Shown: positions 43,966-52,466 of the stretch, piece after piece
How positions within the stretch are numbered: the first letter of the stretch is position 1
Layout: the number at the start of each line of letters is the position of its first letter
DNA from: Mycolicibacterium sp. P1-18
GTDB taxonomy: Bacteria > Actinomycetota > Actinomycetes > Mycobacteriales > Mycobacteriaceae
Assembly: GCF_008329535.1 (NCBI RefSeq)
Contig: NZ_NPKR01000010.1
Coordinates: 178,935 to 242,934 of the forward strand
Reading direction: 5' to 3'
DNA length: 64,000 nt
Program-made: the position numbers and the translations under genes
Notes under the pieces: generated by a model
What the model was told of the DNA's origin: nothing
The model's database searches: none
Seen by the model: the letters and a program-made list of their open reading frames with translations, nothing else

Positions 43966-44822
43966 CCACGTTGACGCCGCGCTGGCGACTCAAGCCCGTC
44001 GCGATAGGGGGAGCGCACCTGGCCCGGCCGGTGGCGTGGGGCGTGGTCGGGCTGCTGGTGGTGGTGACGCTGGTCGCGTTGTTCGCCAAGTCGCTCGCGC
44101 CCTATGACCCCATCCAGCCGGTCGGTGCGCTCAACCTGCCGCCGCTGAGCCCGGGGCACCTGCTGGGCACCGACGGAATCGGCCGAGACCTGCTGTCGCG
44201 CACGTTGATCGGCATCCAGGTGAGCTGGCTGAGTGCGCTGGTCGTCGTGGCCAGCGGGCTGCTGATCGGCGGCACGGTCGGCCTGATCGCCGGCGCGACG
44301 GGCGGCTGGGTCGACTCCCTGGTGCTGATGCGGATCACCGACCTGTTCCTGGCGCTGCCAGGCGCGCTGGTGGCGATCGCCATCGTCGCCGCCCTTGGCT
44401 CGGGGCTGACCAACACCCTCGTCGGCGTGGCGCTGGTGTGGTGGCCCTACTACGCCCGCATCGTCCGCGGCGAGGTCAAGGCGCTGGCCGCGCGGCCGCA
44501 CGTCGAGGCCGCCCGACTGGCCAAGGCCGGCCGAACCCGCATCCTGACCCGGCACCTGTTGCCCGGCGTCGTCCCGACGGCGGTGATCACCGCCAGCCTC
44601 GACATCGGCAACGTCGTGCTGCTGCTCGCGGCGCTGTCCTTCCTGGGCCTCGGGCAGCAGGCGCCCGCACCGGAACTCGGCGCCGACACCGCCCGCACGC
44701 TGTCGCAGCTGCTGAGCCAATGGTGGGTGCCCGGCATCCCCGGCCTGGCGGTGCTGCTGCTGACCCTCATCGCGAATCTCGGCGGCGACGCCATCCGCAG
44801 TCTCATCCCGGTTCGGAGGTAA
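43962..44822 (+). CDS. Opp/Dpp-type ABC importer permease, DppC-like
   Basis: A 286-residue permease with six membrane helices and the DppC landmarks LGTDGIGRDLLSRTLIG and an EAA-type loop around EVKALAARPHVEAARLAKAGRTRI. GTG at 43962 overlaps the ATPase stop. It pairs with the next permease to form the channel of the importer for the operon's substrate. Confidence 0.92.
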   Translation: MTTLTPRWRLKPVAIGGAHLARPVAWGVVGLLVVVTLVALFAKSLAPYDPIQPVGALNLPPLSPGHLLGTDGIGRDLLSRTLIGIQVSWLSALVVVASGLLIGGTVGLIAGATGGWVDSLVLMRITDLFLALPGALVAIAIVAALGSGLTNTLVGVALVWWPYYARIVRGEVKALAARPHVEAARLAKAGRTRILTRHLLPGVVPTAVITASLDIGNVVLLLAALSFLGLGQQAPAPELGADTARTLSQLLSQWWVPGIPGLAVLLLTLIANLGGDAIRSLIPVRR

Positions 44823-44827
44823 CGGCG

Positions 44828-45820
44828 ATGACGTCCTTCCTCGCCCGCAGGTTCTCGACGGCCGTGCTGATCCTGCTGATCCTGTCGTTCGTCATCTTCC
44901 TGCTGCAGTCGGTGTCGCCCGGCGATCCCGCCCGCGCCTACGTCGGCGCCAACGCATCGCCGGAGATGGTCGCCGCCGAGCGGCAGCGCCTCGGCTTGAA
45001 CGACCCGATGCTGGAACAGTTCACGCGGTTCATCGGCGGCTTGTTCAGCGGCGACCTCGGTCGGTCGCTGCGCACGCGGCAACCCGTGACGGCCGACATC
45101 GCCACCTATCTGCCCGCCACCGCCGAACTCGTCGTGGCGGCGTTCCTCATCGCGTTGGCGTTGGCCGCGCTGTACGCGCTCTCGGGTGCGCTGCGCTGGC
45201 CGGGTGCGTCGGTGGGCCGCGGCGTTCTGCTGGTGCTGGCCACGGCGCCGCCGTTCCTGCTTGCGCTGGTCGGCATCATCGTGTTCTTCGGCCAACTCGG
45301 CTGGCTGCCGGCCAGGGGGGTCGGCGACTTCCAGGACCCCGGGCCGCTGGGCATGCAACTGGTCGACACCATGGTGCACGGTCAGGCCGACGCCGTCGTC
45401 GACGCGCTGAAACACCTGATCCTGCCTGCCGTCGTGCTGGCGATCGCGCCGGCCGTCGCCATCGGGCGGGTGTTCCGGTCGTCCCTGCAGGGCGTGCTCG
45501 GCGTCGACTACGTCCGGACGGCGCGCTCGAAGGGACTCAGCGAGACCCGCGTGGTCGTGCACCACGTCGTGCGCAACGCGATCGGTCCGGCGCTGTCCAT
45601 GGCCGGATTGCAACTCGGATTCATGTTCGCCGGCGTGGTCGTCGTCGAGCAGATCTTCTCCTGGCCCGGCATCGGCAACTACCTCGCCGCGTCGATCCCG
45701 GTCGCCGACTTCCCGGCGATCGCCGGGGTCACGTTGGTGCTGGGTGCGATCTACGTCCTGTCCAACGTCGTCGTCGACCTCCTCCAGGCGATCGCCGACC
45801 CCCGCATAGCCGCCGAATGA
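44828..45820 (+). CDS. Opp/Dpp-type ABC importer permease, DppB-like
   Basis: A 330-residue permease with six membrane helices. The N-terminal ARRFSTAVLILLILSFVIFLLQSVSPGDPA and the EAA loop VDYVRTARSKGLSETRVVVHHVVRNA identify the DppB subfamily. It starts 5 bases after the DppC gene and ends 14 bases before the binding-protein gene. Gene order (ATPase, C, B, A) is the reverse of that in the importer at 50943-55913. Confidence 0.92.
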   Translation: MTSFLARRFSTAVLILLILSFVIFLLQSVSPGDPARAYVGANASPEMVAAERQRLGLNDPMLEQFTRFIGGLFSGDLGRSLRTRQPVTADIATYLPATAELVVAAFLIALALAALYALSGALRWPGASVGRGVLLVLATAPPFLLALVGIIVFFGQLGWLPARGVGDFQDPGPLGMQLVDTMVHGQADAVVDALKHLILPAVVLAIAPAVAIGRVFRSSLQGVLGVDYVRTARSKGLSETRVVVHHVVRNAIGPALSMAGLQLGFMFAGVVVVEQIFSWPGIGNYLAASIPVADFPAIAGVTLVLGAIYVLSNVVVDLLQAIADPRIAAE

Positions 45821-45834
45821 GAAGGAGCACCGCC

Positions 45835-47451
45835 GTGTCCGATCGAGTACCCGTCCGCATGGGCATCAGGGGCGTCAAGGGAATCGTCGCCGCTTGCGCC
45901 GCAACAAGTCTCGTCCTGGCCGGCTGCAGCTCCGGCACCCCCACCGGTGGTGGGGGTGGCGGCGGTGGCGCCCCGACCGACGGCACCCTGACCGTCGGCC
46001 TGCTCGGCGACATCGGCCAGCCGCCCGATCCCGACGTCTACTACGCCAACAACGGCACCGCCATCATGATCAACGCCTACGAGGGCCTGGTGCAGTACGC
46101 GAACAACACGGACACCGTGAAGATCGCGCCGCGGTTGGCCGAGACGTGGGAGGTCAACCCGACCAACGACGTCTACACCTTCCACCTGCGCAAGGGGGTG
46201 ACGTTCCACGACGGCACGCCCTTCACCGCGGCCGCGGTGGACGTTGCGTTCAAACGCCGGATCGCGGTCAAGGGTGGCGCGGCGTACATGGTCGAGGCCG
46301 TCAAGAGCGTGACGACCCCGGACGACTACACCGCGGTGATCACGCTGAACAAGCCGAACACCGCCTTCCTGAGCTACCTCGCCTCGCCGTTCGGCCCGAA
46401 GATGGAGTCGCCGGAGGGACTGAAGGCCAACGCGGGCTCCGACGACGCCCAGACCTACCTGTCCTCCCACGACCTGGGCACCGGCCCGTACCAGTTGACC
46501 ACCGCGCAGACCGGCGTCAAGTACGAGATGACGCAGTACGACGGATACTGGGGTCAGAAGTCGCCGTTCAAGAAGATCGAATTGCCGGTTTACACCGACG
46601 AATCCGCGCTCGAGTTGGCGTTCGACAACGGGACCGTCGACACCATCGTGGCGGCGCTGCCGTCCTCCAGCCTGGACAAGTACGCGTCGAAGGACGGGGT
46701 GGCCAACTACTTCCTGCCGACGTTGCAGGGCGCGCTGGTGACGGTGAACTCCAGCCACGAGTTCTTCAAGAATCCCGACGCGCGGGTGGCCTTCCTCAAG
46801 TCGATCGACCAGGCCACCCTGGTCAACCAGGTGCTCGGCAAGCGCTCCGAGGTGGCAACGACGATGTACGCCAAGGGGATGATCGCCAATGGTGCTGACA
46901 AACAAGCGATCTCGTACGACGCGGGTGCGCTCAAGGCCTACGTGGCCGCACTGCCGCCCAATGCACCCAAGACGCTGGTGATCGGCTACGCCAACGGCAA
47001 CGTCAACGCGCAGTCGATGGCGAACCTCGTGGTGGCCAACCTGCAGACCGACGGGATCACCGCATCGGCGCAGGGATATGACACCTCGACGGTGTTCGGC
47101 TGGATCAACAACCCGCCGAGCGGGCCCGACGCCTTCATCGACGGCAACAACGGACCCGACGGCGGCGATCCGTACATGTGGGGTCACGTGTTCTGGGACG
47201 CCTCGGGCGGGATCAACTACTTCGGTTGCCAGTCGACGGAAGTCAACGACTTGCTGAATCAGGGGCTGGGTACCGGCGACACTGCCACCTACGTCAAGGC
47301 CGGCGATCTGTACGGGCAGACCGGATGCTTCCTGAACCTGTCCTACAACAAGGACTGGGTGGTGGCGCAGAAGTGGCTCACCGGGGTGGCGGAGAGTCAG
47401 AACGTCGGCGCCAACGAGTTGAACTTCTCGTTGCTCGGCATCGGGGGGTGA
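45835..47451 (+). CDS. Opp/Dpp-type ABC importer solute-binding lipoprotein
   Basis: A 538-residue family 5 solute-binding protein with a lipoprotein signal (LVLAGC, lipid-bearing Cys31), a short Gly-rich linker and the SBP core (TWEVNPTNDVYTFHLRKGVTFHDGTPFTAAAV). GTG 45835 with AAGGAG 8 bases upstream is preferred to ATG 45817, which overlaps the DppB stop without a ribosome site. Family members bind peptides, opines, nickel or sugar-amine conjugates. Its stop overlaps the GntR start. Confidence 0.9.
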   Translation: MSDRVPVRMGIRGVKGIVAACAATSLVLAGCSSGTPTGGGGGGGGAPTDGTLTVGLLGDIGQPPDPDVYYANNGTAIMINAYEGLVQYANNTDTVKIAPRLAETWEVNPTNDVYTFHLRKGVTFHDGTPFTAAAVDVAFKRRIAVKGGAAYMVEAVKSVTTPDDYTAVITLNKPNTAFLSYLASPFGPKMESPEGLKANAGSDDAQTYLSSHDLGTGPYQLTTAQTGVKYEMTQYDGYWGQKSPFKKIELPVYTDESALELAFDNGTVDTIVAALPSSSLDKYASKDGVANYFLPTLQGALVTVNSSHEFFKNPDARVAFLKSIDQATLVNQVLGKRSEVATTMYAKGMIANGADKQAISYDAGALKAYVAALPPNAPKTLVIGYANGNVNAQSMANLVVANLQTDGITASAQGYDTSTVFGWINNPPSGPDAFIDGNNGPDGGDPYMWGHVFWDASGGINYFGCQSTEVNDLLNQGLGTGDTATYVKAGDLYGQTGCFLNLSYNKDWVVAQKWLTGVAESQNVGANELNFSLLGIGG

Positions 47452-48107
47452 CCGACGACTCGGCGCCGCAGTCGCTGTCGCGGCTGGTCTACTCCACGGT
47501 GCGTGAACGCATCATCCTCGGCCAGTACCCGCAGGGCAGCCGGCTTCCCGAGCAGCGCATCGGGGAGGAACTGAACGTCTCGCGCGTTCCCCTGCGGGAA
47601 GCGGTGCCCTGGCTGGAGCGTGACGGCTTCGTGCAGTCGCGGCCGCGCCGGGGCGCCGTGGTGGCGCAATGGGACGCAAGGGCCATCGACGAGCTGTTCG
47701 ACGTGCGGCTGGCCCTCGAGTCCGGGGCCGCCCGGTACGCGGCCCGCGAGGTCGCCAACGGAGGCGATCTCGACCCGCTGAACGAGGCGCTGGAACGGGC
47801 GCAGGGCACCGTTGCCGGCGGCGACGCCTACGCAATCGCCCGGACCAGCACCGCGTTTCACGAAGCGGTGATCGAGACGTCGCGCAACCAGCTCATGACG
47901 AGGCTGATGCAGAACATCTCGGGCCGCATCACCTGGCTGTTCTACCTCACCAGCGGGCTGCCCGCCGACGAGGCCTTCCACGACCACGTGCAGCTGCGCG
48001 ACGCCATCGCGTCGGGCAACGAGCGCGTCGCCGAATCGGTGGCGTACGCCCACATCGAACGCGACCGGCTGCCCACCTTCGAGGCGATGCGGGGCCGGCT
48101 CGGCTGA
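47448..48107 (+). CDS. GntR family regulator, FadR/FCD type
   Basis: A 219-residue regulator with an N-terminal winged helix (about 10-75, LNVSRVPLREAVPWLERDGFV) and an all-helical FCD ligand domain containing the metal-binding Asp/His pattern (FHEAVIE, DEAFHDHVQLRDAI). GTG at 47448 overlaps the binding-protein stop. It is the last gene of the operon, so it is probably the pathway-specific repressor, acting at the GTATAC palindrome at 37208-37223; inferred from family operator preference. Confidence 0.9.
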   Translation: MTDDSAPQSLSRLVYSTVRERIILGQYPQGSRLPEQRIGEELNVSRVPLREAVPWLERDGFVQSRPRRGAVVAQWDARAIDELFDVRLALESGAARYAAREVANGGDLDPLNEALERAQGTVAGGDAYAIARTSTAFHEAVIETSRNQLMTRLMQNISGRITWLFYLTSGLPADEAFHDHVQLRDAIASGNERVAESVAYAHIERDRLPTFEAMRGRLG

Positions 48108-48126
48108 CGCCGGGCGTTCGGGACCG

Positions 48127-49689
48127 TCAGCCGATCTCCACCAGGGGGAGCGGGGCCAGCGAGCCGGATCTGACCGTGGCCGACAACCGCTGCCGGGCAA
48201 GCGGATTCCACGCCTGCACCGCGCAGAACGGGGCGCACTGGTCCTGGTCGGACCGGGTGCCCACGTGCACGCAACACTGCGTGAGACGCTCCTCGATCAT
48301 CGTGGACATGTCCATGAACGGCTTGACGGTGATCCGTACGACCCGTTCGCCCAGCATCCGCCGCAACCGCCGGCGCCGGCCCGGCAGACTCGAGGCGGCC
48401 AGCGTCAACAGCGTCGACGCGCCCAGGTCGCAGCTCTCGCAGATGCTGCGCCACACCTCGCCTATCTGAGGATGTGACAGCGACGACTGCTCGGAGAGCA
48501 GGCCCAGCAGCGATTCGCGCACGGCCACCCGCATTTGGCGCGGCACCTCGCTGTCGGCGATCCGGTTGGACACCAGCCCGAGGTTCTCCTTGAGTCGGTC
48601 GTGGCCCATCAACGCCGTCAGGGACCGCCACTGGTCGGAGTCGTCGCGGATCATGTACCCGACCGAACAGCAGTGCGGATGGGAGCACGGCAGCGCGGTC
48701 AGGTCCCGCCAGCCGACCAGTCCGCCGGTCTGCGGGCCGAGGCGCTTGAGCACGCCGGTGTGGGTCAGCCGGTCCATCGGGTCGATGACGCCGGAGCGTC
48801 CTGAGCCGAACTGCGGCTGCAGGGAAACCCCACTCACGTAGGGGGTGTCGAGGGCGAGCTTCACGACGTCGCCGATCTCGCCGTCGTTGACGCCGAGCGC
48901 GGCCGTCATCACCAGGGTGGTGAAGATCTCGCGTTCGGAGAGCCGTCGCACCGCCGCGGCCTTGAGTGCGCGCAGATCCCCGCCGCGGTGATGCCGCGAC
49001 GCCTCGGCGGTCACGCCGTCGAACTGCAGATAGACCTCGACGCGTTCGCGGTGTCGAGTCAGCAGGTCGAGCAGTGCGTCGTCGCGGGCGATGAGAAGTC
49101 CGTTGCTGTTGAGCAGGATTCGCGTGACGGGACGACGCACCAGTTCGTCGAGCAGTTCGGCGAGGCCGGGGTGGACGGTGGGTTCCCCGCCGCTGAGCAT
49201 CACGACGTCGAGCTTGCCGTTCTCGCGGGCCAGTCTCTGGTCGACGTTGGCCAGGATCTCACCGACCGGAACGACACCGTGCAGATCGGGTCCCGACTCG
49301 GTGAAACACGTTGGGCAGCGCAGGTTGCACGCCTCGGTGACGTCGGCCAGCAGGATGCACGTGTGCTGGGTCTGCATCTCGGGCAGGCCGCGCAGATACG
49401 CCTCTGGGATGGGGTCGAAGTTGCCTGCGACGTCCGGGGTGTGGGACTTTGTCGGCGCCGTCCACTCCTCCAGGTAGGCGAGGATCTCGGGGTCTTCGTC
49501 GTACATCGTGCGCACCAGACCGTGGGTGGCGCAGGCCCGTTCCAGCCACACCCTGCCGTCGCGGGCGGCGAGCCAGCCCGACAGACGGGCGACCTCGGCG
49601 AGCGGCCGGTCCGGTCGATCGGCGTGGCAGTGCGGACAGAATGCGTTGACGTACCGGAGGATTCGATCGTCGCGCAGCGGCATGCCCAT
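48127..49689 (-). CDS. Radical SAM protein resembling tetraether synthase (Tes/MJ0619 family)
   Basis: A 520-residue radical SAM enzyme. The N-terminal domain has a rubredoxin-like metal site Cys18/Cys21 (CPHC) and Cys53/His56 (CATH). The SAM cluster is Cys121/Cys125/Cys128 (CNLRCPTC), with GGEP near 165. Later cysteines occur in LPCSHPHCCS and CESCDLG, and the end carries CCVHV and CAPFCAV, matching the C-terminal CxxH..PFC region of the archaeal lipid-coupling enzyme Tes as I remember it. The archaeal GCPxxCGxC stretch before the SAM cluster is missing. It is the third gene of an operon with an Lgt-like protein, hinting at a lipid substrate. GGAGG lies 10 bases before ATG 49689. Confidence 0.82.
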   Translation of the reverse strand: MGMPLRDDRILRYVNAFCPHCHADRPDRPLAEVARLSGWLAARDGRVWLERACATHGLVRTMYDEDPEILAYLEEWTAPTKSHTPDVAGNFDPIPEAYLRGLPEMQTQHTCILLADVTEACNLRCPTCFTESGPDLHGVVPVGEILANVDQRLARENGKLDVVMLSGGEPTVHPGLAELLDELVRRPVTRILLNSNGLLIARDDALLDLLTRHRERVEVYLQFDGVTAEASRHHRGGDLRALKAAAVRRLSEREIFTTLVMTAALGVNDGEIGDVVKLALDTPYVSGVSLQPQFGSGRSGVIDPMDRLTHTGVLKRLGPQTGGLVGWRDLTALPCSHPHCCSVGYMIRDDSDQWRSLTALMGHDRLKENLGLVSNRIADSEVPRQMRVAVRESLLGLLSEQSSLSHPQIGEVWRSICESCDLGASTLLTLAASSLPGRRRRLRRMLGERVVRITVKPFMDMSTMIEERLTQCCVHVGTRSDQDQCAPFCAVQAWNPLARQRLSATVRSGSLAPLPLVEIG

Positions 49690-49692
49690 GGA

Positions 49693-50049
49693 TCAGAGTC
49701 CTCCGGTGTACATCTCGGGGTTGAGGCCGGTGCAGTAGCCGACGCTGGTGATGGAGAGCAACGCCCAGCCGATCATCAGGCCGATGCCGAGCCCCTTGGC
49801 CCACGGCCTTCGAAGCGCGATGAGCACCGCGCCGCCGCCGAAGGCGACGAGGGCCAGGATCACGGCGCCCACCCCCACGACCGCGCCGCCGTGCGCCGAC
49901 GCGCCGGCCAGCACCACCAGCCCAACTAGCAGATTCATCGCGCCGTACGCCAGGACGCCGACGACGGCGAGCCCGACGACCGTGCCGGTGGTGTTCGGCG
50001 GCGGCGGCGGATACCACCCCGGCGGCGGCTCGAACGGGGGATTCGTCAT
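49693..50049 (-). CDS. Small membrane protein with Pro-rich N-terminus
   Basis: A 118-residue protein. Residues 4-20 are Pro-rich (PPFEPPPGWYPPPPPN), followed by three hydrophobic segments, the middle one Ala/Gly/Val-rich. The pattern resembles DUF4190-type envelope proteins. The ATG overlaps the stop of the Lgt-like gene (ATGA), and the stop is 3 bases from the radical SAM start, so the three products are made together. It may anchor or organise the soluble radical SAM enzyme at the membrane; this is inference. Confidence 0.72.
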   Translation of the reverse strand: MTNPPFEPPPGWYPPPPPNTTGTVVGLAVVGVLAYGAMNLLVGLVVLAGASAHGGAVVGVGAVILALVAFGGGAVLIALRRPWAKGLGIGLMIGWALLSITSVGYCTGLNPEMYTGGL

Positions 50050-50831
50050 GTCGCCACCCTCTGCCTTCGAACGAGTGCCTCGTAGTAGCCGCGGCGATGA
50101 CCGCGGTACAACCGGAAACCCATCACGGCCATGCTGACGAGCAGGAACCATTGCGGCCGGGTGAGATTCAGCCACACCGTCTCGTTGGCACGAGTGAACT
50201 CGACCAGGAACCGGAACACCGCGTACGCCGCGACGTAGAGCACGAACAGCTCGCCGGGATGGGTGACGCGCGAGCGCAGCCACAGCAGCGCGCCGAATGC
50301 GGCCAGCTGGAAGACGATTTCGTAGACGAACGACGGATGCATGGCCTGCCCGGTGAGACACCCCGGGCACTCCGGGGTGCTGGCCGGTGCGTGAATGCCC
50401 CACGGAAGGCTGGTCGGTCGGCCGGGGGCCTCGGTCAGCAGGCATCCGATCCGACCCACGGCCATGCCCAGCGCGACGGAAGGTGCGAACAGGTCGCCCG
50501 TCTTGCCGCGGTACCCGATGATGCGCTTGGCGACGAGCACCCCGACGTACGCCCCGAGCAGCCCGCCAAGAATGCTGCGGGAACCGAACGCCCAGGCCTC
50601 GGCGAGACTCGGGTTGACCCGTGGGTCGAGGTGCTCGAGCAGGCCGGACAGCCGCATGCCCACCGCCCCGCCGACCAGGGCGCCGGCAACGGCGACCAGA
50701 GACTCCTCGCCCAACGCGCCACGGCGCCTGGCCTCCATGACGAACACCACGCTGGCGACCACGACGCCGAGGCCGACGAAGACCCCGTGAACCGGGATGT
50801 CCAACCAACCGACGCGCCAGGTCACCCCCAT
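50046..50831 (-). CDS. Divergent Lgt-like prolipoprotein diacylglyceryl transferase family protein
   Basis: A 261-residue membrane protein with about seven helices and Lgt features GRIGCLLTEAPGR and MHPSFVYEI. Canonical Lgt uses a His in HGG (E. coli His103) and an Asn in GRxGN; here the matching positions read LGG (SILGGLLG) and GRIGC, so the essential His and the Asn are replaced by Leu and Cys. The Glu and Gly after it are kept. Normal lipoprotein maturation is therefore doubtful, and a different lipid transfer or binding role is possible. I chose ATG 50831; GTG 50855 also fits. First gene of the operon with the radical SAM enzyme. Confidence 0.8.
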   Translation of the reverse strand: MGVTWRVGWLDIPVHGVFVGLGVVVASVVFVMEARRRGALGEESLVAVAGALVGGAVGMRLSGLLEHLDPRVNPSLAEAWAFGSRSILGGLLGAYVGVLVAKRIIGYRGKTGDLFAPSVALGMAVGRIGCLLTEAPGRPTSLPWGIHAPASTPECPGCLTGQAMHPSFVYEIVFQLAAFGALLWLRSRVTHPGELFVLYVAAYAVFRFLVEFTRANETVWLNLTRPQWFLLVSMAVMGFRLYRGHRRGYYEALVRRQRVAT

Positions 50832-50942
50832 TCGACCACGGTAGTGCGACGGCACCGAGGGTGTGGGCCGAACGCGCCATGGCGCGGCCTTGCCGCCGGA
50901 ACCGACGTGTGCGATCGCGTGGCAGTGGGTAGTCGTGGGCCC

Positions 50943-52466
50943 ATGCGACCACTGCGGGCAGTCGTCTCCGTCGTCGTGGCCGCTCTCGTGGCGGTGTCGT
51001 GCGCACCCGCGCAGCGCGTCGACCTGGGGCAGGGATCGGGCAACCTGATCGCCGCCATCGCCGGGGAACCCGACCAGCTCGATCCGCAGAAGACCAGCGC
51101 GTACTTCTCGTTCGAGGTGCTGGAGAACGTCTTCGACACGCTCGTCGAACCCGACGCGAACTTGGAGATGAAGCCCGCCCTCGCCGAATCGTGGACCGTG
51201 TCACCCGACCAACTCACCTGGACGTTTCGGTTGCGCACGGGCGTCACCTTCCACGACGGCAGCCCGTTCACCGCCGCCGACGTCGTGTACTCCTACCGGC
51301 GCATCATCGACGAGAAGCTCTCCAACGTGGACAAGTTCAGCAGCGTCACCGACGTCACCGCCCCCGACGACCGCACCGTGGTGCTGCGGGTGAAACAGCC
51401 AACGCCGAACCTGCTCACCAACATCGGCGGCTTCAAGGGCATGGCGATCGTGTCCCGCAAGAACGTCGAGAGCGGTCAGATCGCCACCCACCCGATCGGG
51501 ACGGGCCCGTTCTCGTTCGTCTCGCAGAAGAGCGGCGACTCGATCGTGCTCAAGGCCAACCCCGGCTACTGGGGAGGCGCACCCAAGGTTCCCGGCGTGA
51601 CGTTCCAGTTCATCTCCGAACCGTCGACCGCACTGTCGGCCCTGCAGGCCGGGGAGATCGACTGGACCGATTCGGTGCCCACTCAACGCATCTCGCAGTT
51701 GGAGGGCGACGACTCGCTACACCTTGCGGTGACGCCGAGCAACGACTACTGGTACCTCGCGCTCAACGAGGCGAAGGCGCCGTGGAACGACCCTCGGGTG
51801 CGCCAGGCCATCGCCTACGGCATCGACCGCGAGTCCATCGTGCAGGCCACCAGCTACGGCAGCGCGACCGCCAACCAGTTGGCGATCCCGAAGGGCAACC
51901 CGTGGTACACGCCATATGACAAGTATCGCTACGACGTCGACCAGGCCAAGCGGCTGCTCGACGACGCCGGCGCGCACCCCGACCGGATGGACCTGCTGGT
52001 CACCAGTGAGTATCCCGAGACGGTCACCGCCGCGCAGGTGATCGCCGACAACCTCGGCAAGCTCGGCATCACCGTGAACATCAGGACCGTCGACTTCGCC
52101 ACCTGGCTCGACGAGCAGAACTCCGGGAACTTCGACATGCTCATGCTGGGCTGGCTCGGCAACATCGACCCCGACGACTTCTACTACGCCCAGCATCACA
52201 CCGGCGGGGCGAACAACTCGCAAAAGTTCTCCAATCCCGACGTGGACCGGCTACTGGACGCCGGCCGAGTCGAGACCAATCGCGAACAGCGCCAACGAGA
52301 TTACGCCCAGGCGGCCACGATCATCGCCGACCAGGTCAGCTACGTCTACCTGTACAACCCGTCGGTCGTCCAGGCGTGGACGCCGCGACTGTCGGGATAC
52401 GAGGCCCGCCGCGACGGTGCCATCCGCTTCAAGACGGCCACGCTGACCGCGGAGGGCGCCTCGTGA
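50943..52466 (+). CDS. Opp/Dpp-type ABC importer solute-binding lipoprotein (second system)
   Basis: A 507-residue family 5 binding protein with a lipoprotein signal (LVAVSCAP, lipid-bearing Cys20) and the core landmark WTFRLRTGVTFHDGSPFTAADV. ATG at 50943 follows a 110-base gap from the divergent Lgt-like gene. It starts a compact operon with order A-B-C-DF. The C-terminal lobe (FDMLMLGWLGNIDPDDFYYAQHHTGG) is typical for peptide-type binding proteins. Its ligand may differ from the first importer because the two binding proteins are only distantly similar. Confidence 0.92.
   Translation: MRPLRAVVSVVVAALVAVSCAPAQRVDLGQGSGNLIAAIAGEPDQLDPQKTSAYFSFEVLENVFDTLVEPDANLEMKPALAESWTVSPDQLTWTFRLRTGVTFHDGSPFTAADVVYSYRRIIDEKLSNVDKFSSVTDVTAPDDRTVVLRVKQPTPNLLTNIGGFKGMAIVSRKNVESGQIATHPIGTGPFSFVSQKSGDSIVLKANPGYWGGAPKVPGVTFQFISEPSTALSALQAGEIDWTDSVPTQRISQLEGDDSLHLAVTPSNDYWYLALNEAKAPWNDPRVRQAIAYGIDRESIVQATSYGSATANQLAIPKGNPWYTPYDKYRYDVDQAKRLLDDAGAHPDRMDLLVTSEYPETVTAAQVIADNLGKLGITVNIRTVDFATWLDEQNSGNFDMLMLGWLGNIDPDDFYYAQHHTGGANNSQKFSNPDVDRLLDAGRVETNREQRQRDYAQAATIIADQVSYVYLYNPSVVQAWTPRLSGYEARRDGAIRFKTATLTAEGAS

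Noticed and set aside
48127..49689. MoaA or PqqE-type radical SAM enzyme
   Set aside because: No C-terminal MoaA GPP/cluster II pattern or peptide substrate gene; the N-terminal CxxC...CxxH and terminal PFC motif fit the Tes-like family better.
50046..50831. The housekeeping lgt gene
   Set aside because: The catalytic His and Asn positions are Leu and Cys, and the gene is tied to a radical SAM operon, so a normal Lgt should be elsewhere in the genome.
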